From positions 1 through 64,000 of the forward strand of contig JAWQEG010000079.1 of the NCBI GenBank assembly GCA_033782935.1: 64,000 nt of DNA. Reading direction: 5' to 3'. The stretch is from Petrolisthes cinctipes. Taxonomy: Eukaryota > Arthropoda > Malacostraca > Decapoda > Porcellanidae. Positions within the stretch are counted from its first letter, which is position 1. Each line of letters opens with the position of its first letter. A program made the position numbers and the translations under genes. Under the pieces are notes generated by a model that worked only from the letters and a program-made list of their open reading frames with translations, ran no database searches and was not told the origin of the DNA. Below, in pieces: positions 33,532 through 45,039 of this stretch.

Positions 33532-35140
33532 TTAGCTTAATAAAAACATATTAGCCCTACTCTTGAAGTTAGCCAGTCCTACACCATCAAAGACAGAATC
33601 ACCAAGGCCATTCCACAGAGACACCGACCTAGGGACAATCGATCGACTGTACTGACAGGTTTTACAGCGCGGCAATACATAAGCATACCTATGGAAGTCC
33701 AATGCACCATGAGTGACACGAGCTGGAAAATACAGAGGTGGCAGAGAGGAGTTAAGAGGATGCAGCACATTACTTCTGATCTTCAAGAGCATGCACAATG
33801 ATGCAACAGAACGACGGTGACTCAGATTACAATCAAGTAAACCACCGGTAAGAAAATTAGCATTGGAAACAATCCTATCCAGCAACTTGAGATGGCAGTA
33901 AGCTGAACACCACACTGGAGAACAGTATTCCAACAGAGGTAACACAAAGGAGTTGTAACACCGCAGTAACAATGAGTGATCTCCGAACGCACGCCAAGCT
34001 CTACGCATTATACCCAAATTCTGGGAGACACACCTTGAGATTGACCGAACATGCTTTTCAAAAGTCAGCTTGACATCAAATGTAACTCCCAGAATAACCA
34101 TATTCTCAGACCCCTCCAATACAGTCCCATCAAGAATCAAGGGTGGCGATAAAGGATACACCGTGTGAGACCTAGAGACGACCATTGTCCTAGTCTTGCC
34201 AGCATTCAACCTCATACTCCACAACCTGCACCAATCACTAATCCTATCCAGGTCACGATCCAATCACTGAGCAACAGAAATCCTGGCACCAGGGGTCGGT
34301 ACAACAGCAATGAGAGTGGAGTCATCTGCATAACCATACAGGTCATTCTCCAAGATGTTAAAGAGTTCAGAGGTATACAGTAGGAACAACAACGGTCCTA
34401 AGACACTACCTTGAGGCACCCCAGACACTAACTCAACTCTTCCACTCTGCACACCATCCACAACAACATACTGGGATCGAGCAGTGAGGAACTGCGACAA
34501 GACAGACAGGACTGAACCGCCAACACCAACAGAGCAAAGTCTGTAGAGGACACCCAGATGGTTTACCCTATCAAACGCGGCAGAAAAGTCAAGTTGTACC
34601 AGTCTAGCCTCACGACCCAACTCCAAAACATTCTGCAGTACATGAGAAATACACTGAAGTGCTTCACACGTGCCAAGACCCCTTCGATATGCAAACTGTG
34701 AGGGTGGAAATACACCATTACGTTCCATGAAGTTACTTAAATGCACAGCCACCAGCCTCTCAAACACCTTAGACAACACAAGAGTGATGGAAATCGGCCT
34801 GTAATTGCCAACTGAAGATGAAGGAGGGCCCTTGGGAATTGGGGTAACATTAGCAGACCTCCAACATTCAGGAAAACTCCCAAGACGAAGTAGTCTCATG
34901 AAGACCACACTGAGACGGGGAGCTAGGACATCAGCTGTCTGTTTAAAGAACAGAAGAGACATTCCCAAGGGGTCAATACCCCCATAAGAGTCCAACTCAT
35001 GAAGGAGTTTTTTTTAACTTACCTTGACCTAAAGGCAAATGAGGAGAGACCAAGACAGGGGTGACATATGGAGGGCAACTCTACAGACTCCCTAGGCTGC
35101 TTGCTATCAAAGTGAGCTGCAAGAAATGCAGCCTTACCAC
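33532..35140 (-). pseudogene. LINE-f reverse transcriptase, one stop and one frameshift
   Basis: A nearly complete minus-strand RT: LDSYGGIDPLGMSLLFFKQT, ANVTPIPKGPPSSSVGNYRP, ISITLVLSKVFERLV, QLDFSAAFDRVNH, SGVPQGSVLGPLLFLLYTSE, LYGYADDSTLIAV (YADD), LNAGKTRTMVVSRSHT, VILGVTFDVKLTFEKH, FVLPLLEYCSPVWCSA. It ends GVGLANFKSRANMFLLS. A TGA at 34264-34266 splits two 243-codon parts in the same frame. An A-run near 35015 shifts the frame; upstream AAFLAAHFDSKQPRESVE is readable to about 35140. The endonuclease is missing. It resembles CR1/Jockey-type elements. Its 5' end meets the LINE-g 5' end head to head. Confidence 0.87.
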
Positions 35141-35144
35141 TGGT

Positions 35145-36580
35145 CTACCACCTTCCAATGCTCCGACCATTTTGCGGTGTTGGTAAGGATGAAGGTTAGG
35201 GCTAAGTGGGAATATGGTAGGAGGGATGAAGGGGTGAGGAACAAGAGGGAGGTGGCTAGTGGGAAATTAGACGAAGCAGAATATAGGGAGGAATATAAGA
35301 GGAGGGTGGGTGAGGTGCTGGGGGATGCAAGGATGGGGATAGGGGAAGGAGTGGGAGTGAATGATGTGTATGAAACATTCAAAACTTTAGTGTGTAGGGC
35401 AGAATCAGAAGTGGTGGGGTACAAAGGACAAAAGAGGGGGAAGAAAGGGAGTGCATGGTGGTCTGAAGAAGTGATGGATGCAGTAGAGAATAAGAAGAAG
35501 GCTTTTAGGAGAACCCTGTAGAGATATGTGCCAGAGGAGGTGAAAGAGAGATGGGAGAGGGAATGCAATGAGTGTAAAAGGAAAGTGAAGAGGATAGTGA
35601 GTGAGAGCAAAAGGAGAGTGGATGAGGAGTTTGGTAGGAAACTGAGTGAGAAGTTTAGAGAAAACAAGAAATTATTCTGGAAGGAGGTGAAAAGAGAAAG
35701 AGGAGAAGGAAAGTCTGGTAGCATGAGAATGAAGAGAGAGGATGGAGATACTGTGAGTGGAAGTGAGGAAGTGAAAGAAGTGTGGAAGAGGCATTTTGAT
35801 GGTTTGATGAATGGGGGGACAGGAGGGGAGGCGGTGGTGACATGCATGGGGATGGAGGCAGGTGGTAGACGACAGGGTGTACAGGAAGATTTGGGAAGGG
35901 AAGAGGTTAGGAAAGCAATAGGAAAGTTGAAGATGGGAAAGGCACCGGGGGTGGATGAGATAACTGCAAGAGCAGCTGAGGTGTGGGGGGAAGAAGGTGG
36001 TGGAGTGGATGCTGCTTATATGCACTTTGGCTTGGAGACAAGGAGAGGTGCCAGAGAACTGGAGGAGAGCCATAATTGTGCCTCTGTACAAGGGGAAGGA
36101 GAGTAAGGATGAGTGTGGTATCTGTAGGGGAATAAGCCTTCTTAGTGTACCGGGGAAGGTGTATGGGAAGGTTCTTACTGAGAGACTGATAGAAGTAACT
36201 GGAAATAAAGTCAGTGAGGAGCAGGGAGGGTTCAGAAAGGGTAGAGGATGTGTGGACCAGATCTTTGCAATAAAATCAACAGTGGAGAAATATATTGGGA
36301 AGGGTAGGAAGTTGTATGCTGCGTTCATGGATTTGGAGAAGGCATGCGATAGGGTTGATAGGGCAGCTATGACGGATGTATTAAGAATTTACGGTGTTGG
36401 TGGGCGCTTGCTGGAGGGGATTGAGGCTTTCTATATAGATGCAAAAGCTTGTGTGAGGGTCGAGGGTGATTTGAGTGAGAACTTTAATATCAGTGTAGGA
36501 TTGAGGCAGGGGTGTGTCATGTCACTATGGTTGTTCAATATCTTTATGGATGGTTGCATGAGAGAGATGAAGGCAAAGGT
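35145..36580 (+). pseudogene. LINE-g piece 1: linker and RT to motif B
   Basis: It begins in the endonuclease C-terminus (CSDHFAVLVRMKV). A lysine/arginine-rich linker has a TAG at 35519-35521, after which RT begins: EVRKAIGKLKMGKAPGVDEI, then a frameshift near 35990, ENWRRAIIVPLYKGKESKDE, GISLLSVPGKVYGKVL, GFRKGRGCVDQIFAI, AAFMDLEKACDRVDRAA (motif A), VGLRQGCVMSLWLFNIFMDG (motif B). It stops at MKAKV, where LINE-h1 is inserted. Confidence 0.85.
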
Positions 36581-37846
36581 AATAATAATAGTAATAATAA
36601 TAATAATAATAATAAACGGTTTATTTCTTTGGCAGCCAAACTGGCTGAAAAAATACAGTTCTAGTGTCATTGCAAGTATAAATAATAGAAAAGTTATAAA
36701 GGGTAAAATACAGTTATAAAGTCATTACATGTATAAAATAGAAAAGTTAAAAGGGTAAAATACAGTTATAATGTCATTACATGTATAAAAATAGAAAAGT
36801 TAAAGGGTAATGTAAGAAGTAAAATTGCAATCTTTGGTACAATAAAGTAAAAATTAGGTATAAGAAACATGAAGTAATGACTGGCATCAGTACAGAAACA
36901 TAAAAGTTAAAAAGGTAATTTAAAAGAGTAAAATTGTGCAATATGGTAAAAATTAGGTATAAAAAAAAAAACATATATATATATATGAAATGACGTGACC
37001 AGCATCAGCACAAGAAACATAAAAGAAACTAACATTGTTTAAATCTGATAAAGTTGATTATAAAAGAGTAACAGGATTGTAGTAAAGCATAAACATTTAC
37101 AAAACTGGTCCAGTTAAAAGAGACATTAATTATTGTTGATAAGACTAACTATGGTTGGAACTGGGCTGTTTTTGTGGCGGTCAGTTCTGGAGCGTATGGG
37201 CACCAGCTTGTTGTGAGTACGCATGGAGCGACGGGGGGGTGGGGCGGGAGGAGAGAGGAGGTGACGGTGGCAAGGGTTGTTGAGGAGCTGTTGGCCGAAG
37301 TGGAGGAGTCTATTGGTGTAATGGGTGTTTAGTGGCTTAAGGCCGAGGGTGATTAGTGCGTTACTGTATCCTGCATATGTGGTACCAAGGATGATCCTAA
37401 CTGCTCTTTTCTGTATTTTTTCAAGTTTGTTGTGTTGAGTAGTGTTGAGACTGGATGACCAGGAAGGAGAAGCATAAGTGAGTTTAGGAAGAATAAAGGT
37501 ATTGTAGATGTTTGTAAGCTCATGTGTGGGCAGACCTAATGATTTAAGGCGGCGTAACATATAAAGTCGGAAAGAGGAGACTTGTGTGAGTGTGTCAACA
37601 TGTTAGTCCCAGGAGAGTTTTCTATCTATAGTGATGCCTAGAAGTTTAGCTGTGGGGACGACTTCCAGGACGTGGTCTCCCAGAGTAAGGACAGGGGGTG
37701 GGGTGGGGGTGGTGGCGAGGTCAAAATGAATGACAACGGTCTTCTTGTTGTTGATGGTGGCGTGGTTGTCAGTTGTCCAGTCGAGGAAGCTGTTAAGGGT
37801 CGTCTGCAATGCTGTGTAGTCTTGTTTGTTGTTGTTGATGGCAGCT
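36581..37846 (-). mobile_element. LINE-h1 (inserted in LINE-g)
   Basis: 5'-truncated minus-strand LINE. Coding part: LQTTLNSFLDWTTDNHATIN, KKTVVIHFDLATTPTPPPVL, KLLGITIDRKLSWD, a stop near 37602, then MLRRLKSLGLPTHELTNIYN, FILPKLTYASPSWSSSLNTT, KIQKRAVRIILGTTYAGYSN, ending TDRHKNSPVPTIVSLINNN. The 3' UTR has three copies of a ~52-bp unit (36655-36800). The 3' end AATAAACCGTTTATTATTAT matches LINE-h2. RT motifs A-C are absent, so only the last third is present. Confidence 0.82.
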
Positions 37847-38276
37847 GCGAAGGTGGAGGGCCTGGGTGCGAAACTGAGGTTGAATGGAGTAGATTCGTCC
37901 TTGGTTGCAAGCTTATTTGCGGATGACACTGTGCTGTTGGCCGAGAGTGAAAGGGAGTTACAGAGGGTGGTGGATGAGTTTCAGTCCGAGTGTAAGCGAA
38001 GAAAACTGAAGGTGAATGTTGGTAAGAGTAAGGTGATGGTATTTGAGAGGACCAAAACAGAAGTAATTGACTTTGCTACACCCTATAGAGTGGCTGTACC
38101 AACTGGGACTGAATGTGAGATAACTTTAAGGGGTGAGAGGATGGAGGAGGTGAGGGAATTCAAGTAACTGGAAACAGTTCTGTGTAAACATGGAAGGAGA
38201 AATCAGGGAGAGAACAGTGAGGGGCAGGCAGGTCATAATATCACTGGGGAGGATTATGAAGGGTAGAAGTGTGAGT
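37847..38276 (+). pseudogene. LINE-g piece 2: RT motif C and thumb
   Basis: It continues directly from piece 1: AKVEGLGAKLRLNG, LVASLFADDTVLLAESEREL (FADD), RRKLKVNVGKSKVMVFERTK, EEVREFK, then a TAA at 38165-38167 where a tyrosine is usual, and HGRRNQGENSEGQAGHN in a shifted frame. It ends within GRIMKGRSVS, where LINE-i is inserted. Confidence 0.83.
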
Positions 38277-39690
38277 CATCATCATCATCAAGTGTTCTGC
38301 CCTTGGGCAGGTCCTTTCATGGATCATACCCTCTCCATCTCTCTCTATCTTGAGCTAACCTTTTTAGCTCCATATAACTTTTGTTCCCTCTAAGATCATC
38401 CAGCATTGCTTTCCTCCTCCTTCCTCTAGCTCTTTTCCCTTGGTATCTGCCTTCCATCACCTCTCTTAGTAAACCTTCTCCCCTCAACACATGACTAATC
38501 CAGTTCTTTTGTCTTCCCTTTATCACATTAATGAGGTTCCTTTCCTCTTCCACCTCTCGCAGCACATCGTCATTTCTCCTATGTTCTCTCCAACTTATTT
38601 TCAACATTCTTCGCCATATCCACATTTCAAAGCTTTATAATTTCCTTTTATCTGCTGCATTTATTGCCCATGTTTCTGCACCATAAAGTGCCACACTCCA
38701 TATCAAGCTCTTCACCAATCTCTTCTTAAGTTTAAGGTTCAAATTTCCTGTCAAAAGGCGTCTCTCTTTTTCAAATGCAGCTTTACCCATTGCAATTCTG
38801 GTTCTTATTTCCTTACTGCACTTTCCATCATTTGTTAGTATACTGCCAAAATATTGGAAACTGTTAACCTCCTTTAAATTTTTATTTTCTATCATTATTT
38901 TAATAGGGGCTCCTTGTCTTTTGGCAATTCTCATTACTTTGGTCTTTGATTCATTAATTTCATTCCATATTCTTCAGCTGTTCTATTCAAACTTTTAACC
39001 ATTTCCTGCAATCCCGTCTCACTGTTACATACAATTGCCTTGTCATCTGCAAATCTAATTGACTTAACCATCCTGCCACCCACTCTCACTCCCTCCTCCA
39101 GTTCCAACAATGCTTCATTCATCATTGCCTCTGCATACATGTTAAATAATACTGGAGATAGAGAACATCCCTGTCTCACACATCTTCCAACCTCTCCAGG
39201 TTCTGATTCACCCTCAGCAATCTTACCCTTACCGTTTGATTCAAATACAAATTTCTTATCAACCTACGATCTCTCCAGTCCACACCAATTTCTTTCAGTA
39301 TCTCAAACAGTTTTCTCCACTGTACTCTGTCGAAAGCTTTTTAGAAACAACAAAACACACAAAAATTTCCTGATCATTCTCTATCATCTTTTCACTCATT
39401 ATCCTCATGATACCAATTGCTTCTCTCGTTCCACACCCAGCTCTAAAACCAAATTGATCTTTCCCTATGAACTGTTCAGCTTTATTCGTCACCCTTCTAG
39501 TAAGTACTTTCAGTATTATCTTAGAAACATGACTAACTAGACTTATTGTTCGGTAATCTGAACATATTACTGGTCTTGTTTTCTTAGGGAGGGTTATCAT
39601 AATAAGGTTTACAAAATCAGATGGCCATTCACCCTCTTCATATACGTCTTTAGTAATTTCTATCAATTCTTTTCTTGCTTCTCCGTCAAG
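38277..39690 (-). mobile_element. LINE-i (inserted in LINE-g)
   Basis: Minus-strand non-LTR element, 5'-truncated: WPSDFVNLIMITLPKKTRPV, DYRTISLVSHVSKIILKVLT, KDQFGFRAGCGTREAIGIMR, then in shifted frames MRQGCSLSPVLFNMYAEAMM, SIRFADDKAIVC (FADD), EYGMKLM, NSFQYFGSILTNDGKCSKEI, LIWSVALYGAETWAI, FEMWIWRRMLKISW and SYMELKRLAQDRERW. It ends in a (TGA)n tail (GATGATGATGATGA on the minus strand, 38276-38290). Frameshifts near 39290 and 38934 and a stop near 38635 inactivate it. Clade not assigned. Confidence 0.82.
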
Positions 39691-40231
39691 ATGGAAGTGA
39701 AAAAGGGACTGAGAAATAGTATAATCCTGCCAACACTGACATATGCGTCGGAGACATGGACATGGAGTAGGGCTCAGTAGTCTAAAATAGGTGTGGTGGA
39801 AATGAGTTATCTTAGAGGAGCACGTGGACTTACTAGGTGGGAAGGAGAAAGTAATGAGAGTGTGTATGGGAGATGTGGTATGGGTGAGAATGCAGTTGGT
39901 ATTGAATGTGGAGTGGTTGAGAGAGTGAAGCGTAATAATACACTGAGATGGTTTGGACATGTGGAGAGAATGCAAAGTGTGGAGTTTGTAAAGAAGGTGT
40001 ACGATAGTGAAGTTGTGGGACCTGGTGTGAGAGGCAGACCACCGGTTAGATGGCAGAACAGAGTGGATGAGTATGTGAGAGAGAGAAGTGTGATGGGGGT
40101 AGAGGGGATAAAGCAAGTGAGGAGGGAGTGCGTTAACAGGGAAAACTGGAGACTCTTCTGCCGTGGCCACCCCCTTGGTGGGAGTTCCCGGAGGAAACGA
40201 GGCGTCGGAGCTATAGATAGATAGATAGAAC
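39691..40231 (+). pseudogene. LINE-g piece 3: C-terminal domain and tail
   Basis: It resumes exactly where piece 2 ended: MEVKKGLRNSIILPTLTYAS, ETWTWSRAQ, a TAG at 39779-39781, then VVEMSYLRGARGLTRWEGES, NNTLRWFGHVERMQSVEFVK, VGPGVRGRPPVRWQNRVDEY and NRENWRLFCRGHPLGGSSRR, ending GVGAIDR with the (TAGA)n tail. Confidence 0.85.
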
Positions 40232-40232
40232 A

Positions 40233-40294
40233 GGACACATAACAAAACACAGAAGGACACACACACACACACACACACACCAAGACACAGAAGG

Positions 40295-40344
<50 letters not shown>
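40233..40344. repeat. CA-rich minisatellite, left part
   Basis: Units of CAGGACACATAACAAAACAC-AGAAGGA plus (AC)n. The same array continues at 43054-43365, beyond LINE-h2, which split it. Confidence 0.9.
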
Positions 40345-40848
40345 CATATCCATGGATGGAGGTTATAACACCAGAAGATGTCAACACCAAGTGGGAAAAT
40401 TATCACTCATCAGTCATGGAAGCCTATCACCATTTCTTCCCATCCAAAACATCCAGAAGACATCCATCTGATCTCCCTTGGATTACCCCCAGAATCAAGC
40501 TACTCCTGGACCAACGTAACCAGGCTTTTTATATCAACACAACCCACTACTGACAGCTGAGGAACCAAGTCATACGAGAAATTCGTGAGGCCAAGAGGAC
40601 ATACTACCCCACCAAAATTCACCATCTCCTCCAAAGTAACACGAGTCAGTGGTACACAAAGATTAGAGACCTCTGTGGCCAGGGTAAGAAACTAAACCCT
40701 ATTAATTGTCCCACCGATGTGTCAGCGGAGGAGACAGCAGAAAGGATTAACACCCATTTAGCCACTATCTGTCAAAGCTTTCCTTCACTTAACCTCTCCC
40801 TCCTACCAGCTTACGTTCCCCAATCCTCCCCCTTCCACTTACTGTTAA

Positions 40849-41482
40849 CCCCTCCGGGACGGGCCAAGAATGGAAATACGTACTGTGGTTCCGGGTTCAA
40901 TACTAATTTTTTACCCTGCCTGTCCGGGTATTTCCCGGAAAATCACTCTACTTCTCTTACTCCCTACGTCTAAACTACAATACTGAACAACTTAAATTTG
41001 ATTGTGTACTCACCATCAACTCCTCCTCTTTCCATTAAAACCAACCCCAGCTCTCTAGGACACTCCATTGCCGAGAAATCAAGTGAGGAATGGAGGTCAC
41101 TTTTCCCGTGAGAGCGAGGCTGCGTTCGCTTTGTGAGCGTGGCTGTGACTCAATCTAGCTGGTTGCACCCGCGGAGTGGAGGTTACAGGAGCGGGTGCGC
41201 CCGGCAGCGCGGTAGGATGCACCGAATCGAACGAGCCCGTATTTTCTTCACTACGCCCAGCCATTGTCACGGTCAAGCACACACTGATTGAATGTGGGGA
41301 TGAAAAGGTCTGGTGGTGAAGTATAGCCAGATCAAAAAAAATCCCGACAAATTTGGCGTTTTTCCCCATAAATTACCAAAAGCGGGATTTCCCGCTGCCC
41401 GGACTCTGTCGACAGAGCGGGATTTCCCGCTGCCCGGCCTCTGTCGACCGAGCGGGAAATCCCGCTGCCCGGACTCTGGGGG
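40849..41482 (-). mobile_element. piggyBac-1s, deletion derivative of piggyBac-1
   Basis: A 634-bp element between two TTAA (40845-40848 and 41483-41486), in the opposite orientation to piggyBac-1. It keeps about 335 bp of the 5' end (subterminal repeats, transposase start and first codons) and about 295 bp of the 3' end. About 2.88 kb is missing between positions equivalent to 46893 and 49780. The retained N-terminal codons are identical to piggyBac-1 over the length compared. It is non-autonomous but has both ends, so it could be moved by the intact transposase. Confidence 0.92.
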
Positions 41483-42837
41483 TTAAAACATTTCAAGATG
41501 CCAAAAAGCTTCTTAGCCTAAAATTAAAAAGATCCACCACCCCCATTGACTTGCCTCTCAAAATCTATAAGGAATTTGCCCCAGAACTAGCATTACCCAT
41601 CACCTCAATAATTATAATCAATGCCTCCATCAAACAAAGTAAATGCCCAGCTGAATGGAAAACCGCCTATATAACACCAATCCCCAAGTTGCCTAACCCT
41701 CCCACACTTAATGATCTCAGACCAATTGCCATCACTCCCATCCCAAGTCTCATTTGTGAAAATTTCATCTTCAGCTGGGCTTATAGCACCATCTGTGAAA
41801 AAATTGATAAGAAGCAATATGGCAACATGAAATCAACCTCCACCACTCATTGCCTTGTCAGTTTGCTTGATTATATTCATCAGAATCTTGACAAACACAA
41901 AACCTCCCTCGCTCTAACTTTCATTGACTTTAGGAAAGCTTTCTACTTAGAAGACCACACTACCGTCATTAAAAAGGCAATACACCTGGGCCTCCCTGAC
42001 TACCTAATCTCCTGGCTGTGTGACTTCCTGAGTGGGCACAGACAGGTCACACGGTACCAGAACACCACCTCCACCCACCACCACCAGACCTTTGGAGTCC
42101 CCCAGGGTACTAAAATTGGGCCTCTATGTTTCCTAATGTTAATAAATGACGCTCTCATAGACACACCACATCACTGGAAATATGTAGATGACTGCACTGT
42201 AGGGATCACCATCAATAACGACTCTCCAAACTACAGTTTTCTACAAAATATCCTCGACAGTCTACAAATCTGGACAAGGGAGAACCATGTTACCATCAAC
42301 CAGAACAAGACCGTGGTGATGCATGTCTGTACATCTACAACTCCAGTCCCACCACCAGTTGTTACAATTGGCTCCCACTCACTTCATGTGGTGCAGTCAA
42401 CCAAACTACTGGGGGTCACCATCGACAACAAACTAGACTGGAAGCTGCACACCACCAACACCATCCAGGCATCCACCTACAGACTGCACATGCTCAAGAC
42501 AATGAAATCCCTGGGTGCCCTACATCAACGACTAAGGGATATCTACACCACCTTCATCCTCTCTAAACTGACGTATGCTTCTCCTGCCTGGTCATCTGCA
42601 CTAAACACCACGCAGATGTGCCGGCTCGAACGCGTGCAGAAAAGAGAATGCAGGATAATTTTGGGACCAGCATACACCACCTATCAACAGGCGTTAAGTT
42701 CCCTAAACCTTTCCTCACTGAAGGAGAGGTACCGTCATAACCTGACCAAGTATGGAGAGAGGCTACTATCACAACCTCGCCATCGCTCCCAGCCCAACCC
42801 ACTCCATCAATGGCCACCCGTCACTACAACAAATTAA
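41483..42837 (+). CDS. LINE-h2 reverse transcriptase (open after insertion)
   Basis: Uninterrupted from the piggyBac junction to the stop: KTFQDAKKLLSLKLKRSTTP, TAYITPIPKLPNPPTLNDLR, PIAITPIPSLICENFIFSWA, FIDFRKAFYLEDHTTVIKKA (motif A), FGVPQGTKIGPLCFLMLIND (motif B), HWKYVDDCTVGITINND (YVDD), INQNKTVVMHVCTS, LLGVTIDNKLDWK, FILSKLTYASPAWSSALNTT. If the 634-bp insert plus one TTAA is removed, the codons on both sides join in frame (PLT-VKTFQD). The frame that reads upstream into the piggyBac end is a chance fusion. An earlier TGA near 40552 breaks the linker. Confidence 0.85.
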
Positions 42838-43053
42838 AACCCTTAAGGGCAAGAACCGACAGGTATAAGAACAGCCCAATACCTACTATTGTAAATATCA
42901 TCAATAATAAATAAATATCCCATATGTATACCTGTAGATCTATATGTATATATATGTATATCATAACACATACTATATCATTCTTTCACATTGTCGCACC
43001 TCTGTATATTTTCAACCCCAGGGCTGCACTATGTCGAATAAACCGTTTATTAT

Positions 43054-43227
43054 TATTATCAGGACACATAACAAAACACAGAAGGAAACACACACACACA
43101 ACAGGACACATAACAAAACACAGAAGGACACACACACACACACCAGGACACATACCAAAACACAGAAGGAAACAACACACACACACACACATACACCAGG
43201 ACACATACCAAAACACAGACGGAAACA

Positions 43228-43258
<31 letters not shown>

Positions 43259-43365
43259 ACAGGACTCATACCAAAACACAGAAGGAAACATTACAACACA
43301 CATACAAACACACACACACACACACACATACTAAGACACACACACACACACACAGCAGGACACAT
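43054..43365. repeat. CA-rich minisatellite, right part
   Basis: About five to six units of CAGGACACAT(A/-)ACAAAACAC-AGAAGGAAAC plus variable (AC)n. Length varies with the AC count. Same array as 40233-40344. Confidence 0.9.
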
Positions 43366-44971
43366 TAAGACAGACTCAAAAATATCAGCCTACTTAGTAA
43401 CAATTACTTTCAGTACCTCAGTGTAAAAAACAATGGCGAAAAACATGGATTGTGAGACGTATTAGAATTTAGACAGGAAGATAGAGGGAATCAGTGATGG
43501 GGTGACAGAGAGGAGGGTAGGAACCAGGAAGGAGTTGGAGAGAGGGGAGAGGGGTGAGTACGGATGGACCTGGGTACAGGAAGAGGAGGAAAGGCGAGGC
43601 GGTAAGAGAAAGAATAGTGACGTCACTCCATAAATTTCGCGATTTTAGACCAATGGCGAAAGAACGATTAGAAGATAAGTGAAGATTATAATTATTTTGT
43701 ATAAATAAATTTCCTTGTATAAACATACTACAGAAGCAGATGAAAAAGCGAGCGGTGTGTGAGTGTTATAATCCATTAAAAAATCTATTTGTAATTCTTG
43801 CCCGTGTGGAGAAATAGATGCATGATGACTCGGCAGTTCCTCTGCTTACCACTCATTCATAACAGTTTAACCTAGCAAACTCAGATACATAATTAACTAC
43901 TGTTTATAACTATGGTTGTTAAAAGCAATAGGTTGAATCGTACGTTTGGCAGCGATCCCACCTTCTGGAGACTGGCTGAGAGGCAAGATGATAGACCATA
44001 GAAACTGTGATAGTACCACACTCTTTTCAACTTTTCAAAGTTATTCTGTAACGTACCTACACCTAAACTATACCCATAGAATGCTTAAACAATGTAGTTT
44101 CTTAAGAGAAATAGCATATTTTATTATTATTTATCAATTCTCCATATTAATCTAGTATTTCAGTACGAGAATAACTTTTCACATATTCTCCATGACAGTC
44201 GTATTTATTATACTTGTAATATCTTTCTTAATAGGGAACTGAACACTTTTTGGCATATATCAGTTAAAAGCTAAGAAAATTTGGCCTCTAATGAAGTCTG
44301 AAATACCACAGTATATGTTATACTGTGGTGATATCAAGTTTATGAAGTGAAATAACGGTCAACAGATTATTCGTGTTTATCTTACACGTGATATCACCTA
44401 TATTTCAAAGGCGATTATCTTGTTTATAATATGCGAAAATAGGATGGCGCTTGTTGAGTTGTCGTCGCGATAGCGCCATATGTACTGTACAATATGTACT
44501 GCCTAAAACAATGATGTATTCTTTACCTAGATAAACTTTGTACTATGCAAGAAGCAGATTAAGTGCATACTTGGTGAAATCATCACAGATGTAGGTGATG
44601 TTGGACAAGTGTCTGTTATTGATCTTGTTGACGTCGAGGAAATGTTGCATGAAGTCGACAGCTGTGATATCTTTTGCCTTCTTAGCAAACTCTCCCGTCA
44701 ACCTACTGTGTGGAATATACAATACACAACTTTCAATCAGTACCCAATTCAATTATTTCAATCAATCATCAATTCTCCTAATAAGCAGTTTCTGGATAAA
44801 TATTCCAGGTATCCTCTGACCAACTTAGCGAAAAATAAATATATATAACGTTACTAAATCTATCCGTCACCCAGGACTGATTTATTGTTGCAACACGCTA
44901 AACCACATTCTCATCAAAATGTTATCTTAATCGGAAGTATAATGTTCATTGTTATAATAAATGTTCCAATC

Positions 44972-44976
<5 letters not shown>
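43366..44976. other. Mostly unassigned DNA
   Basis: No host gene recognised. It contains a short palindrome (CCACAGTATATGTTATACTGTGG, near 44312). A minus-strand frame at 44543-44752 is treated separately. Confidence 0.5.
44543..44752 (-). pseudogene. Possible integrase-core fragment
   Basis: A 69-codon minus-strand frame with GEFAKKAKDITAVDFMQHFL, then SNITYICDDFTKYALNLLLA. 'DDFTKYA' after a hydrophobic strand resembles the second strand of a retroviral-type integrase core, and AVDFM its first Asp. The resemblance is short and could be chance. No other Gypsy sequence adjoins it. Confidence 0.3.

Positions 44977-45036
<60 letters not shown>
44977..45036. repeat. (AT)n microsatellite
   Basis: About 60 bp of AT repeat ending exactly at the 3' boundary of the Penelope-like element, so it is the likely target of that insertion. 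Confidence 0.95.

Positions 45037-45039
<3 letters not shown>

Larger units (their letters stand above)
35145..40231 (+). mobile_element. LINE-g, one element split by two later LINEs
   Basis: Three co-linear plus-strand pieces (35145-36580, 37847-38276, 39691-40231) read in order through endonuclease end, linker, RT, thumb and C-terminal domain without overlap. The gaps are filled by minus-strand LINE-h1 and LINE-i. At the first insertion an 8-bp imperfect duplication (GCAAAGGT at 36573-36580, GCGAAGGT at 37847-37854) flanks the insert. The 3' end has a (TAGA)n tail at 40209-40231. It resembles RTE-like LINEs common in crustaceans (recalled). Confidence 0.85.
40345..43053 (+). mobile_element. 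LINE-h2, split by a short piggyBac
   Basis: Plus-strand LINE of the same family as h1 but longer. It begins after the endonuclease (SKTSRRHPSDLPWITPRIKL) and runs through the linker (RNQVIREIREAKRTYYPTKI). It is interrupted at 40849-41482 and resumes with RT. It ends AATAAACCGTTTATTATTATTATC, as in h1. It lies in the CA-rich minisatellite. Confidence 0.87.

Noticed and set aside
35134..36328. Minus-strand frames of 218 and 237 codons
   Set aside because: They are antisense shadows of the purine-rich LINE-g coding strand.
41353..42837. 494-codon frame as one protein
   Set aside because: Its first 44 codons are the piggyBac-1s end; only the part from 41483 is LINE RT.
43469..43726. 85-codon minus-strand frame
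   Set aside because: It is opposite a purine-rich stretch and has no motif.
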